A stretch of 64,000 bases of DNA, from the NCBI GenBank assembly GCA_013400115.1, contig VXBP01008606.1, positions 806,001 to 870,000 on the forward strand, given 5' to 3'. Under the pieces are notes generated by a model, which was not told the DNA's origin, ran no database searches, and worked only from the letters and a program-made list of their open reading frames with translations. The position numbers and the translations under genes were made by a program. Numbering within the stretch: position 1 is the first letter of the stretch; the number at the start of each line of letters is the position of its first letter. This DNA is from Rhinopomastus cyanomelas (lineage: Eukaryota > Chordata > Aves > Bucerotiformes > Rhinopomastidae). This document shows positions 20,385 through 31,735 of the stretch, piece by piece.

Positions 20385-23307
20385 GCAAACTAACAAAAAG
20401 TGTAAAGAACTACTCGAGGGCTATCATCAGGTTATATTTTTAGCATCTCAGAATTTCTCACTTACCTCTTGTCTTTTCTAAATTCTTGTAACTGAAAAAG
20501 CCACAGGAGAAAAAAAAAAACATTAAAAAATCCCATTTTCTGATTGTTCATTTGGCAGAACACTGCAGATAAACAGTTTTGCAGGTTCTTTCATACAGTT
20601 ATTTCCATATTCATTTCCCTACTCTTCTGTGGGTTGACTTCTGATAGAGCAACAAAGAGAAAAACCCATTTTAAATAAGGCAGTGTATTTCAAAGTAAGA
20701 AAATTTGTGAGAGGCGTCTTGAGGCAGCAGAACCTCTAACCTGTGAGCACTTTCAATATACTCTAGATTTTAAGTTGTCAGGGTCACATTCTCAGTTTTT
20801 GAAAAGCACTCACGTCTGGCTCCCGAGACAGCGCCCGATTTAGTCTTTTATAGGCACACAGTACATGCTCTAATTAACCCAACTTAATTTTTGAGAGCAG
20901 TCCCAATGTCTAATAGCCATGATGCAATATTTATCAGATTATATTACTTATTATTTTATAAGACGCCAGAAAAAGAAATAAAGAGAGTATCTGGATTGCC
21001 ACCATCTTTAGCACTATCTTCCAAATAACTGGATTATTTTGATTTGCCTTTTATAGGGTTATTTAAAGTCTGTCTCATTTGTTGGTTTCATATTGCCGGC
21101 ACTTTTCCAATCATGAGGAAACACCCAACGGTTTCCCTGTAGGTTCCTAGCCCCTCGTGCGGTGGAGCCCTGGGCGTAGAGGCAAGCTGTGCTGTCACAC
21201 GAGTTCCCACAGCCCTGAGTTTCAGTTTGCCCGTGTGCACCCTTGCAGGAGGACCATCGCTGCCACCCCACTGCTGCAGCCACCGCCTGCACCAGTCCTG
21301 CTCACGGTACACGCTTCGATTTAATGCCGGCAGAGCTGATACACGCATCGCGCGCGTGTGTGCGTGAAAATCTATTCATGCCCTTCCCTCTTAGTGTGCT
21401 ACCTCACCGCTTGAAGAGTTTCTGTGTTTTCTCTTTGTATCATTCTGGCTCCCAGTACTAAAAGCCACATCCTGTTATGTTTGGTTGCTAGGTGGAGAAA
21501 TGTTATCATGGGCTTCAGCAATAATTTATCCATAGAGCTAGAGGAGCTGTCATGTACTTCTGACAGTGAGCTGCAGCACTTTATCAGCTTGCCTGTAAAT
21601 CAACCGTGTGTGGGTGAAGATGCCAGCAATGTTTGATCTCTCTCAGACACTCTAATAATCTGCTTTTGTCTGATTGATTCCTTCACATCACCAAGCACAT
21701 TGCAAGCGGGAGTGGAGTGCCCTCTGTTTATCTCCGTTGGTCATCTGCTTGAGGGCAACAGGGCAGAAAATGCTGTTCTCGCTGAGATGTAAGAGTTTTT
21801 TGGAATTAGGGGCTTTACATCATATCCTGGAGCAGGCTTAGTCCAGTAAATCAATGATAGCAGAATTGAATGCACCATAAATACCTCAAACCGTATCTCT
21901 TACAAGAATGTAAGAGTAATTCATAGAAACAGGAAAGGTAACTTTGCTGGAAAGAATTACGACCCCTACAAGCTCAAGACGTGCAGGTCTTTTACGGCCG
22001 GTGTTTACATCTACCCTCTTGAACTTTGGAAGAAATGCACTGCACGCTGGCGTTTGGTTCCAGGCAGCTCACAGATAATATTGAGCTGAGCAAGATGCTG
22101 TCAGAATTGATCACTGCCTCTCAATCCAAACCCCAACTTTTTCTAAATTCCTGTCAAATTCTGTTCCGTGCCGGCGATGCCAATGCGCCGTGGCATGCTC
22201 TGCACCGCGGCGAAGTGGAGCACAGTGCCTGGTGTTGTGCACTGCCTCTCTGCCAAAAATATGCACGGGAGGATGCAATCTAGCGAGCAGCCAAAGCCTC
22301 TCTAGGAGAAGGGGAAGCGCCCGCTCATTCCAAGGGATAAATAGGTCTGACTTTGTTCTGTTTTGTGCATCACACTGCCCCCCCGGTTGAAAATCAAGAG
22401 CTTATTATCACTCGGAGCCTGGCAGCAGCTCATTGTGCCGTGACCTGGGATCAGCAGCAGACTTGGATTCCTGACCTCTGTGAAAGTTGAGGTCAGAAGA
22501 TATTGTGGATGTGATTGACTACATCCCATCAGGGGAAGCATTTGGTTGTAGCATCCCCTCTCTGGGTCACAGTGGGATAGCACAGGCAGCAGGGTATTTG
22601 GGGAACGCACTGATTCCAACCCGGTACACCAAGGGGAAAGGATGGTGTTTCATAGCACCGCTGAATGCTAAAAAAGGGTGAAAATTCACACTGCATAATG
22701 TATTTGTAATTGTGCTTAAGGCAATGAGAAGAGACAAATTCACGAAACAGATCTGGCACACAGCGCAGGCCTCTGTGGATGCTGGAGGAGCAGCTACATC
22801 TCCTCCGGATTTATTGCGTTGAGTAGTATAGTTTCAAGACAGAATGAATCCACTGTGCCTTCCTTGGCCCATCACAGGGATTTCCCCAAACTATTGTATA
22901 AATGGTTTTGGAGACTAGTTTCACGGTGAGAAGGCAGTCACTTTCTGCTCCCCAGCTGGCTGACCACATAGGCAACACCTTTTACGGGCAGCAGAGGGGC
23001 CTGTACAGCTCCTCCACATTTAATAGCCCTTGCAGCGAGAGCTAGACTTCCATTCACAAGAGATCCTTTTCGCTGCACACATCATAAAAGCAAGCAAAGT
23101 GATAAAAGCAAGGAGACCTGAAGTCGCAGCACTACGGCAGGGCGTGTTCTCTATCCTTTCACCACATGACACTTAGTTTTACTGAGTGTTACACAACACA
23201 CGTTGTTGCTTCCTCTCAGGCGCTGAGCTGGCATCCTTTCAGCATTGCGGCGCACGGACAGACAGACGGGCTTGTGTGCCGACAGCTGGAGCACCAGGGA
23301 CCTCATG

Positions 23308-23334
23308 GCTCCGACGCACACAGTACGTCGGAGC
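23308..23334. repeat. Perfect 9-bp inverted repeat (hairpin)
   Basis: GCTCCGACG and CGTCGGAGC are exact reverse complements separated by the 9-base loop CACACAGTA. The stem is GC-rich and would be stable in RNA or extruded DNA. Function unknown. Confidence 0.85.
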
Positions 23335-24682
23335 AACAGAGACGAGCTCCGAGGATTCTAAATGCAGAACTGCATTCTGCTTGGATACTTGACCTCTCAC
23401 TTAATCCACTTACCCGTTAGCAATAGATCTGCAGTCCCCAAAGTTTGCTAGGAAATAGAGCCAGAACCCTGCCAACTGGCTTAAAGCAGGAGGAAAACTC
23501 CACGGAAAGTCCCCAGGTCTCACTTTACTTTTGCTGATTTAGTGATGGTGGATGTCCATGAAGCCTGTGTTCGGGCTGGCTCTGGCAGAAATAACTGAAG
23601 CCTAAATCCTCAGTGATCTGAAACATGTTCACCCTAAACTTCTCTTCAGCTTTACACTGCAAATCGTTTTGAATAAACCTCCTATTTTCTCTCAAATTCA
23701 ACTCATTTCTACTGTTGCAGTCTGCACTGTGCAAGCGATGGCACTTTCCAGAGGAAATCTAAGAACTAAAAAAAGAGGAAAACACAAAAAAGGAAGACTA
23801 GAACTTGGAAACAGGAAAGTGGAGCATGTCTAAGAACACTACACTTCCAGTGACGTCCAGTTATCCTCAGGGGAGATGTATAAGTAGAAGATATTACATG
23901 GCTGAGCAGTAAATATCACATTTCTTTTTACAAGAAAGTTTCTGCATTTTATTATATCTTGACTGGCAGATCCATAAATTTTGAATATCCTGTCTAAGAA
24001 GGGACAGGCTTAGGATCTACAGGCTGTGTTCTCCATGGACCTAAGTAGTCACTGGAACTTTATTATTCCATAACAGATTGACTAATTAGTGAGCTGTGTT
24101 AGTATCCAGAAAATTTAATGTGTGCATTCATGAGCAAGTGAAAGAAATACAGGAATTTAGGAATCTAGTTCTAGAGAAAGAATTAGCAGTAGCTAATTAA
24201 GGTTAATAATTACTATGTAAGTTATTAGATTCCCAGGCCTAAGAGGTCCATGTCAAGGTCTTCTCTAAAATAGATTTTCTGGGAAAATAGTTCCAGAAAA
24301 GTTATCTCAATGAGCAGCTGCAGATTTCCTGCTCTTAAGTGCTGTCCCTTCTACTACCACTGCTGACCACAGGGCTCAGGAGTGACCAAGAACCACTGAT
24401 GCACTTCAGCTTGGCCACACAAAGAATTCAGCTCCCTCTGTTGCTTCATCACAGTGCTTGCCAGTGCCCCATTTCCATCTGCACTGATGGACCCTCCTTC
24501 TGTCACCCTCTGTAGCACAGCATCCTTTTTGCTGTCATTAGCTCTGCTGTGAGATCCAGCGCTCCTTTGGGAAAGGTAAGGAAAACCAAAAGCTGATGGC
24601 TATCAGTGGCTGTGTATATTCATGGCATTAAATAGCTCTAAGTGCTCTTCCTGCCACTCACATTCCACATGGCCCTTCGTGC

Positions 24683-24710
24683 CATCTACTTAGGGCTGTG
24701 TAAGTAGATG
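24683..24710. repeat. Perfect 10-bp inverted repeat (hairpin)
   Basis: CATCTACTTA and TAAGTAGATG are exact reverse complements around the 8-base loop GGGCTGTG. Pairing does not extend beyond the 10 bp, which is too short for a microRNA precursor. Confidence 0.85.
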
Positions 24711-26415
24711 CAGAAGCTACAGAAAGAAACTACTTGGGTAACTCTGCATTATCTGACCTTCTTATAAAGTATTTTGCTGCTGCTGTCAGCCAGCAATGTT
24801 ATTTCCTGAAGTACAATCCCAGCAAGTAGTATTTCTGGATCATCTACCAAAGTGTTGGCCAATGCTGAGTGATTGATTGAGGTTATGACATGACTTTTAC
24901 AGACAGCACTTTCAGGACAGATACAAACACATGGGACTCGCTTGTTATTTTGTGCTAAAGAAAAACACTTGGAGATGGGAAGTGGAATTTCCGGCAGCTG
25001 GGAGACTTCAGTGATTTGACATTAGACAATTTTTGTTTGATGGTGGAAGACAGATCTGATGAAACCTGACATACAGTTTACAGTGATAATTAAGATCATG
25101 AGTGTGTTAAAGGGAAAAACCTCACTCACTTGTCGATGTAGTTTCGTCGGAAGATGCATTTACTCTAGGTCTGTTTTGCCCCAGCTAAGTACCCTTGTGC
25201 TCAAAGGAGTAGTTTTCTCTGCTACAAACTGCTGAGCTGAAGCGACCTTTCTGAATGCCGACTGCCTCTGAGAATACAGTTATTTAGACCTGGCCAAACT
25301 GGATCTACCTTGCTGTCACATGTTAAAGTTGAAGTCAGAGGTTATGTGCAGCCAGGAACACCATCAGTATGACAAGTTTGGAGCAGGGAAGGAAACGTCT
25401 CACTTTCCAAATGCTTTTCTTCAGCAGTTGTTTCACTTCAGGGGTAAATCAGTGTCCTGCACAAGAGCAGCGTCTATCAGCTGTAAATTCCAGTGTGAAT
25501 ATTTCCCATGTATTTTACACTGCTGGTCTTAAAGCTCTTGTAAAGAAAGGATTCCATTTAGCCACCTAAATTGAGACTATTCCAGTAAAATCATGTCCTG
25601 GTTAGGCACTTGAACACACTATAAAGTATATGGGGTGAATAAGACCTCTGAGAATGGGGCCAAAACCAAGATGGAAGAGTAGAAGCCTGTGCATAGCCAA
25701 TAAGGAAATAATAAGTACATGGGTGAGTCTTAAATCCTGCCCTTAAGAATAATATCCTTGTCTTTTCCTGCTCTCTGCCTGCTCAGGAGCCAATGTCCAA
25801 AACCATGTCCCAACCTCTTCTGGCAAAGGAGAGAAGGGCTTCAGTTCTTTCTTTTAAAGCTGAGTTACAGCTTCACTCAGATTGCACACTGGGAACACTC
25901 AGGTGGAGGTGAGGGTCCAGGTTTGATTCCCTCCTGTTGGGACATGCCATTACGCTCAGACACTGTAACTAACTCAGAATGAAAAGGCAATTTGCATATT
26001 CAGTTTCACTTCGTTAAAAAAAGGGAGGATTTGAGGATGGAAGCACCCTAAACTCTCAGAAGGTCCTTTTCCAAGGTGGGTTTCCTGCCTGTGAAGCTCC
26101 CAGTAAGTCTTTCTGGCATCATAAATCTCAGGTGTTTCTTTCTGCACAGCAGCACAACTTCAGCAGGAAAACTGGATTTTAACTTTATTGTCTGCAAAAC
26201 AATCTAAAGTTTGAGGGGGAGGCCTGGTGCATCTCAATTCCTGATGTCAGAGCTGCTCAGCTCGGGTCTGCCACATGCCAGGCAAGTATGCCAAGGAGGA
26301 TTTGTTGTGTAGAAGATGGAGCTCATATTGCCTTCTCCTGTGTTTTAAAAGGGCACATGCTGCTGATGCATTTGCTGAAGGAGAACATGGTGTTTTGAAA
26401 ATCACCAATCCCCTG

Positions 26416-27027
26416 AAATCATAGAACCATAAAATCATTTAGGCTGGAAAAGACCTTCAAGATCATTGAGTTCAACCATTAACTGAACTGTCCCAAGCTC
26501 ACTGCTCAACCACGTCCCTAAGTCCTGGGATGGTGATTCAACCACCTCCTCAAGCAGCCTGTTCCAAGACCTTTCAGTAAAGAAGTTCTGTCAAACTTCC
26601 ACTGCTACATCTTGAGGTCATTTCTGTTTGTTATATCACTTGTTACTTGTGAGAAGAGACCAACACCCACCTTCCTACAACTCCTTCCAGGTAGTTGCAA
26701 ACAGCAATGAGGTCTCCCATCAGCCTCCTTTTTTTCCACACTAAACACCCCCAGCTCCCTCAGCACCTCCTCATCAGGCCTGTTCTCCACACCCTTCATC
26801 AACCTTGTCCTTCTCTGCACCCCTTCCAGCACCTCAGTGTCTTTCTTGCATTGAGGTGCCCAAACCTGAACCCAGTACTCGAAGTGTGGCCTCACCAGTG
26901 CCCAGAGTACAGGGGGACAATCACTTCCCTACTCTTGCTGGCCACATTATTTCTGATACAAGCAAAGATGCCATTGACCTTCTTGGCCACTTGAGCATGC
27001 TACTGGCTCATATGTGGCCAGTGATCA
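26416..27027 (-). mobile_element. Old CR1 LINE, about 610 bp
   Basis: A minus-strand copy from a diverged 3' end (TTTAGGCTGGAAAAGACCTT, TTGAGTTCAACCATTAACTG on the plus strand) into the RT C-terminal coding part. The minus frame 26,605-26,895 reads RPHFEYWVQVWAPQCKKDTE and is broken by frameshifts. This is an old subgroup, distinct from the others in the window. Confidence 0.95.
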
Positions 27028-27717
27028 CTTGATGAGCCCCTCAAAGAGGGAACTGCTTCCGAGAGATCACCATCACGCTTAGCTGTGAGGTGAGTACAGG
27101 TCTGCTCATCTCTGTCATAACGGGGCTTCTGTGGTATCAGCCTAGAGAAGGGACCCTAGGGTGTATGTGCTCAGCAGAGCAGGCATGACCAGGACTTTTA
27201 TGGCTACATTGTGTGTCTATCTGGACAAGGTCTACCTAGCTCTGGTTTTCAGAAGGGCAAAAATATTTCCAGCTGACCCAGCTCAGTAGCTGTTACCTCT
27301 TAGCTTTCCTGGTCTGCAATCTGCTTTAATGTCCATGCTCTTTCCATGTTAATGAAAACACTGAATTTACTCCAAAGCACCAGATATTTGGAGAAGAACA
27401 TGGGATGAAATTTTCCATCAATACCACTGGATCTCTTAGTGTGGATCTGAGAGGCAGGTGGTGGGTTACAACTCGTGATGAACTGATAGCTTTTCTCCAC
27501 AGAAGGTGTCACAGAGGTGCATTGAGGTGCTACAGCTGAACCTATTTCAAATTGTAAAGGTGCAAATGAACTGGAAAATCCTTACAGCTGGATGGATACT
27601 ACCGAAAGTGTTAACTTTTAAACACTCAGGTACAAAGGTTGTCTTTGCTTCTACCTATAGTGCCCATATGAAAACAGAAGCCAAGGCTAAGCCATCCCGA
27701 CAGCTGAGCCCTGAACA
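27028..27717. other. Unassigned single-copy DNA
   Basis: No repeat or exon recognised. Confidence 0.4.
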
Positions 27718-27806
27718 TCATAGAATCATTAGGGATTGGAAGGGACCTCGAAAGATCATCCAGTCCAATCCCCCTGCTGGAGCAGGATCACCTAGACCAA
27801 GTCACA
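27718..27806 (-). mobile_element. Young CR1 LINE 3' end
   Basis: Minus-strand tail and 3' UTR (ATCATAGAATCATTAGGGAT, CTGGAGCAGGATCACCTAGA), truncated after CAAGTCAC. Confidence 0.94.
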
Positions 27807-27832
27807 GAGTCAGACAGGGTTAGAAGGGACCA
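27803..27832 (-). mobile_element. Possible old CR1 tail remnant
   Basis: TCACAGAGTCAGACAGGGTT followed by AGAAGGGACC looks like the diverged tail and first 3' UTR bases of an older minus-strand CR1, directly behind the young copy. It is too short for certainty. Confidence 0.45.
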
Positions 27833-28707
27833 CATCATGAGCCACTGTCCTCTCCCTCCCTGCAAGCACTTACTGCAGTACAAGTTGCATCAATGCTGGC
27901 GTCTAACAGGCCAGCAGGTACTTCATCTGGTGAAAAGATTTGATAGCTGAGTACCCATTTCTGAGCAGGGAAAAGAGAAAGGAAAAAGAATCTAGTTAAT
28001 ACAGAAAATCTAATGAGAAGTATTTCACAAGCAGACATTAACATCTAGTGGCTCTTCTCTTATTATCTGGTCAGCTCTTAGTATGCTGCCATAACAGAGA
28101 GGACAGACCAGGACTCATCGCGGGAGGCGGACACCACGCTGTAATGTGATGCAAGGCAGAAGTGTGGCAGGTTTTACTGATTCTTGAGATCTAGGTGTAC
28201 AGAACACATCAGTGACAGACAAGGCATCCAGGACTGAGAAAAGAGAATTTCATTTCAGCAGGAGGTATTCTCAGTGAAAATGAAAGCTGTTCTCCTAGAT
28301 GTGGTATTAGAGATACAGAGAAGCTGTAAATTGAGAATTTCGATGCCTATCTCCTCCTTATTTTCAGCAGTTTTAAAAGAAGAAATAAAGGAAGATGAAG
28401 GAAAGCACATTTGCTGCGTTTGGAACAATCAAACGCTGTGGAACTGGACAGCTTAGGGAACTGCTAATGGGACACAGAGTAATTCAAGGTCACTGGTTCA
28501 ACTGTAGCTCAGGTTAATAGTATTTGGAAGTCATTACTGCTTGATGGCTCTTCAGTCATTTAAGTGACATGTCTTGGAGGTCTTAATGTAGCATTAAGTG
28601 AACACCTCTCTATAGCACACACACACGAAAGGAGTCTCTGTTGATGTCAGTGTTGTACTTTCCATCAGGAACATATGTAATGATTAAAGATCAATAAACA
28701 AAACCCA
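27833..28707. other. Unassigned single-copy DNA
   Basis: No repeat or exon recognised. A short CA run lies near 28,617. Confidence 0.4.
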
Positions 28708-28854
28708 CAGGGGTTGTGGAGTCTCCTTCTCTGGAAACGTTTAAAACTGGCCTGGATATGTTCCTTTGCGGCTTGGTCTAGGTGATCCTGCTCTGGCAGG
28801 GGATTGGACTGGATGATCCTTCGAGGTCCCTTCCAATCGCTAATGTTCTGTGAT
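28708..28854 (+). mobile_element. Young CR1 LINE 3' end
   Basis: A plus-strand copy from GGTTGTGGAGTCTCCTTCTC through the 3' UTR (CTGGATGATCCTTCGAGGTC) to AATGTTCTGTGAT. The tail is reduced to one octamer unit. Confidence 0.95.
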
Positions 28855-29714
28855 AAACCACGTCAAGTACTTTTTCAAAGACATGTTTGTGCCTCAAAGT
28901 TGACATTAAGGCCCTAACATGGGTTAGGCGCTACCCAAGACACTTTCTCTTCTCTTTGGTACTGGAGGCAACTGCTCTTGAAATGCCTCATTATAAAACA
29001 AGGTTGGAACATCAATCGTTAATTAAAGAAGATCTTACATTGGTCAGTCCAGTCACAGGGATGCTAACCTTTCAGCCACAGGGCAAAGACTGCATTCATG
29101 GGTGTAGAAAAGGAGGAATGCTTGTCCCATGGTAGTTCAGAGAAGCGTGTTGTGCGGTGCATTTGGGATTTATGATAATTCAGTAATAAAAACAGACTTT
29201 GCGATAAACTACATGCTTTGAATTTTGTTCACTATATTATGTCAAAAATGTTGGACAGAGATATCTAGTCCATAAAACTTTAAAAGATGTCATTGATTTT
29301 CAGATTCATTCAGCATCCTCTTGAAAATCTTATTGTCTCTCTCTGGTTTTATGATTTTACTTTTGTGAATCAAAATTACTCAAAATTTGAACTTATTCTG
29401 ACTTTGAATGTCCTAAACTGTATGAAAAGCCCAACTAGTTTCTCGCAAATAATCCTCATTACTCCTCATACTTTAGTGGCATTAATTACTTTATTCTGAG
29501 CTATTGCTGAAGAAAATTGTTGAAAATTGCTGAAGAGATCTGAATGGACAATGTGTTTTACATTATCTGCTGAAAATCCATTCTAGTGGGCAATGTTGAC
29601 GATTCCCTCCGCATACAATTATTTCTTTCAATATTAATCAGACAGTTTTTCAAAGGCTTACTCATGAAATTGGACTGGCTCCATGCCTAATCCAATATGT
29701 GTTGCACAGTAAAC
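28855..29714. other. Unassigned, AT-rich single-copy DNA
   Basis: No repeat or exon recognised. Bases 29,150-29,660 are strongly AT-rich. Confidence 0.4.
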
Positions 29715-29777
29715 ATATATCCAAGGATATATAACATATATCCAAAGATATATAACTTATATCCAAGGATATATAAC
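29715..29777. repeat. 21-bp minisatellite, left half (3 units)
   Basis: Three head-to-tail 21-base units of the form ATATATCCAAGGATATATAA plus C, at 29,715, 29,736 and 29,757, with one or two differences each. The array stops at a CR1 insertion and resumes in phase at 29,885. Confidence 0.92.
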
Positions 29778-29779
29778 AT

Positions 29780-29884
29780 GCGACTTGGTCTGGGTGGTTC
29801 CTGCTCTGGTAGGGATATTGGACTAGATGATCTTTCGAGGTCCCTTCCAATCCCTAATGTACTCTGTGTGTGAGTGTCTGTGTG
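29780..29884 (+). mobile_element. Young CR1 LINE 3' end inside a minisatellite
   Basis: A short plus-strand copy (CGACTTGGTCTGGGTGGTTC, GACTAGATGATCTTTCGAGG, TTCCAATCCCTAATG). The tail is drifted to a GT-rich string (CTCTGTGTGTGAGTGTCTGT). It sits between unit 3 and unit 4 of the 21-bp array. Confidence 0.93.
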
Positions 29885-29945
29885 ATATATCCAAAGACAC
29901 AAGCTATATATCCAAAGATATATAACCTATATCCAAAGATATATG
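29885..29945. repeat. 21-bp minisatellite, right half (about 3 units)
   Basis: Units at 29,885, 29,906 and 29,927 continue the array of 29,715-29,777. The first is the most diverged (GACACAAGC in place of GATATATAA) and the last is cut short. Confidence 0.9.
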
Positions 29946-30465
29946 TCTACTAGGCAGCTGAATTTTAGCAGAGTGACAGAGTTTGCAAGAGTCCAACCAG
30001 ATGAAGAGATATTTTCTTGGTGGAGAACTCATTGCTATGCAAGGTATTTTTAGTTTGTGCTTAGCATGTTTTGGGTGAAAAAAAACAAGTGGAGGTAGAC
30101 TGTTTTCCTAATTCTGTACTGTACATGACATGTTTGGGATATGTCAGTGGCTCAGAGCTTTAAACAAAAGCATAAGGCACCATTTCACTGTTTCATGCTG
30201 CATTACCTAGGTAAAAAGAAAACATCTCTGTGAAGTGAGGCTAAGTAACACCCATCTGCTGTGCCAACAGCTGTCAGTGAGCAAACTTCCCTTAGGGTAC
30301 AGGAGTAAAGGGTTAATTCAGCAGGAACTGAAAAATTAGAAACTTAGGGTGTCCAAGGGATACTATTGAATAACTCTGCTGGGCCAATGACCTGGAACAT
30401 GGAAACAGAGTGGGATAGATGCTGAATTCACAGTAACAGCATTTCAGCAGTCTGTAAGAGGATTA
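29946..30465. other. Unassigned single-copy DNA
   Basis: No repeat or exon recognised. Confidence 0.4.
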
Positions 30466-30749
30466 CTCCCTGTGATAGGACAAGGAGCAATGGGTGGAAG
30501 TTGCAGCAGAGGAGGTTCCGCCTCAACACAAGGGGGAACTTCTTTGCTGTGAGGGTCACGGAGCACTGGAACAGACTCCCCAGGGAGGTCGTGGAGTCTC
30601 CTTTTCTGGGGACTTTCACGGCTGTCTGGATGCGTTCCTCTGTGATCTGTGTTAGATAGTTTTGTCCTGCTCCGGCAGGGGGGTTGCACTCGATGATCTC
30701 TTGGGTCCCTTCCAACCCCTAACATCCTATGATCCTATGATCCTATGAT
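30466..30749 (+). mobile_element. CR1 LINE 3' end, distinct subgroup with TCCTATGA tail
   Basis: A plus-strand copy with ORF2 end and 3' UTR (TTCTTTGCTGTGAGGGTCAC, GGACTTTCACGGCTGTCTGG, CACTCGATGATCTCTTGGGT) and four ATCCTATG-type units at the end. It differs from the young group in the 3' UTR and tail. The copy at 44,385 is related. Confidence 0.94.
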
Positions 30750-31242
30750 GCTTCTTGTCTTGCTCAGCTCAGGCAGACTGGAAGTTTGTGAACTTCCTTT
30801 TGTAAGATTTTTCAAGTTAAATTTATGCATTAAAGAGCCTGAACTAATCCACAGGGTGGTATCACTAATACAAGTTTCTCTGGTAAATACATTTGAACCA
30901 GAGGTTTATAGATACAAGCTTTTCATGAGCATCTGACCTCGTTGCATGTCTGAACAGCCCTCAGCTCTGCATCCCTCAAGACTACAGAGAAAACCCGGTG
31001 TCTTATGGCAACCACAAGCCTTTGTGTGGTCTGAGACACACTGTAGTACGTGCGAGTGAAGCAGCTCAGCAGGAATGTTTATCACTTTGAAAGAACAGGG
31101 AAATAAAAGTCTTTCTGGTCAATGAGGTGCATAGCCCTTTCCCTGCAGGGTGGTCTTGGGGAAACCTGTGGGGATGAGTCCTGTTATCAAGAGCTTGCAG
31201 AATTGGGTCCAGAATCACTATACTTTCAAGACACAGTCCTAT
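30750..31242. other. Unassigned single-copy DNA
   Basis: No repeat or exon recognised. Confidence 0.4.
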
Positions 31243-31359
31243 AACATAGAATCAGAGGTTTGGGTTGGAAAGGACTTCAAGGATCACCCAGTTCCAACCC
31301 CACTGTCATGGGCAGGGACATCTCCCACTAGACCAGGCTGCTCAAAGCCCCGTTGACCG
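31243..31359 (-). mobile_element. Old CR1 LINE, 3' part (split by a younger CR1)
   Basis: Minus-strand old subgroup: GGTTTGGGTTGGAAAGGACT, TCATGGGCAGGGACATCTCC and CTAGACCAGGCTGCTCAAAG on the plus strand. It breaks at about 31,359 and continues at 31,569. Confidence 0.93.
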
Positions 31360-31568
31360 AATCACAGAACACTAGGGATTGGAAGGGACCGCAAAAGATC
31401 ATCTAGTCCAATCTGCCTGCCAGAGCAGGACCACCTAGACCAAGTCACACAGGAACACATCCAGGAGGGTTTCAAACATCTCCAGAGAAGGAGACTCCAC
31501 AGCCCCCCTGGGCAGCCCCTTCCAGTGCTCTGTCACCCTCACCATGAAGAAATTCCTACTCATATTGA
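31360..31568 (-). mobile_element. Young CR1 LINE nested in an older CR1
   Basis: A minus-strand young copy, with tail and 3' UTR (AATCACAGAACACTAGGGAT, ATCTAGTCCAATCTGCCTGC) into the ORF2 end (CCTCACCATGAAGAAATTCC). It is inserted in the same orientation as the older copy around it. Confidence 0.95.
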
Positions 31569-31735
31569 TGCAGAACATTCAACCTGCCCTTGAACCCTTC
31601 CACTGATGAAACAGCCACGACTTCCCTGGGCAACCTGTTCCAGTGTCTCACCACCCTCACAGTGAGGAAGCTCTCAATTTCTCAAGTAAATCTTACTTCT
31701 TTCAGTGTGTAGCCGTTGTCCCATATCACGTAGAT
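31569..31735 (-). mobile_element. Old CR1 LINE, 5' remainder of the split copy
   Basis: TTCAACCTGCCCTTGAACCC and GGGCAACCTGTTCCAGTGTC follow in CR1 order after the nested insertion. The joint GTTGACC / TTCAACC hints at a short, drifted target duplication. Confidence 0.9.

Larger units (their letters stand above)
20385..26415. other. 6-kb CR1-free interval
   Basis: The longest stretch in the window without any CR1 fragment. Bases ~21,150-21,370 and ~22,150-22,330 are locally CpG-rich, and 21,349-21,366 is an 18-base alternating pyrimidine/purine run. Perfect hairpins occur at 23,308-23,334 and 24,683-24,710. Open frames here are short and without family motifs. No exon could be supported. Confidence 0.5.

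Noticed and set aside
25900..25945. tRNA-like B box (GGTTTGATTCC)
   Set aside because: No matching A box at the right distance and no cloverleaf arms could be paired.
29715..29945. Regularly spaced 21-bp repeats resembling a CRISPR array
   Set aside because: Units are contiguous with no spacers apart from a single CR1 insertion, and the setting is a vertebrate genome.
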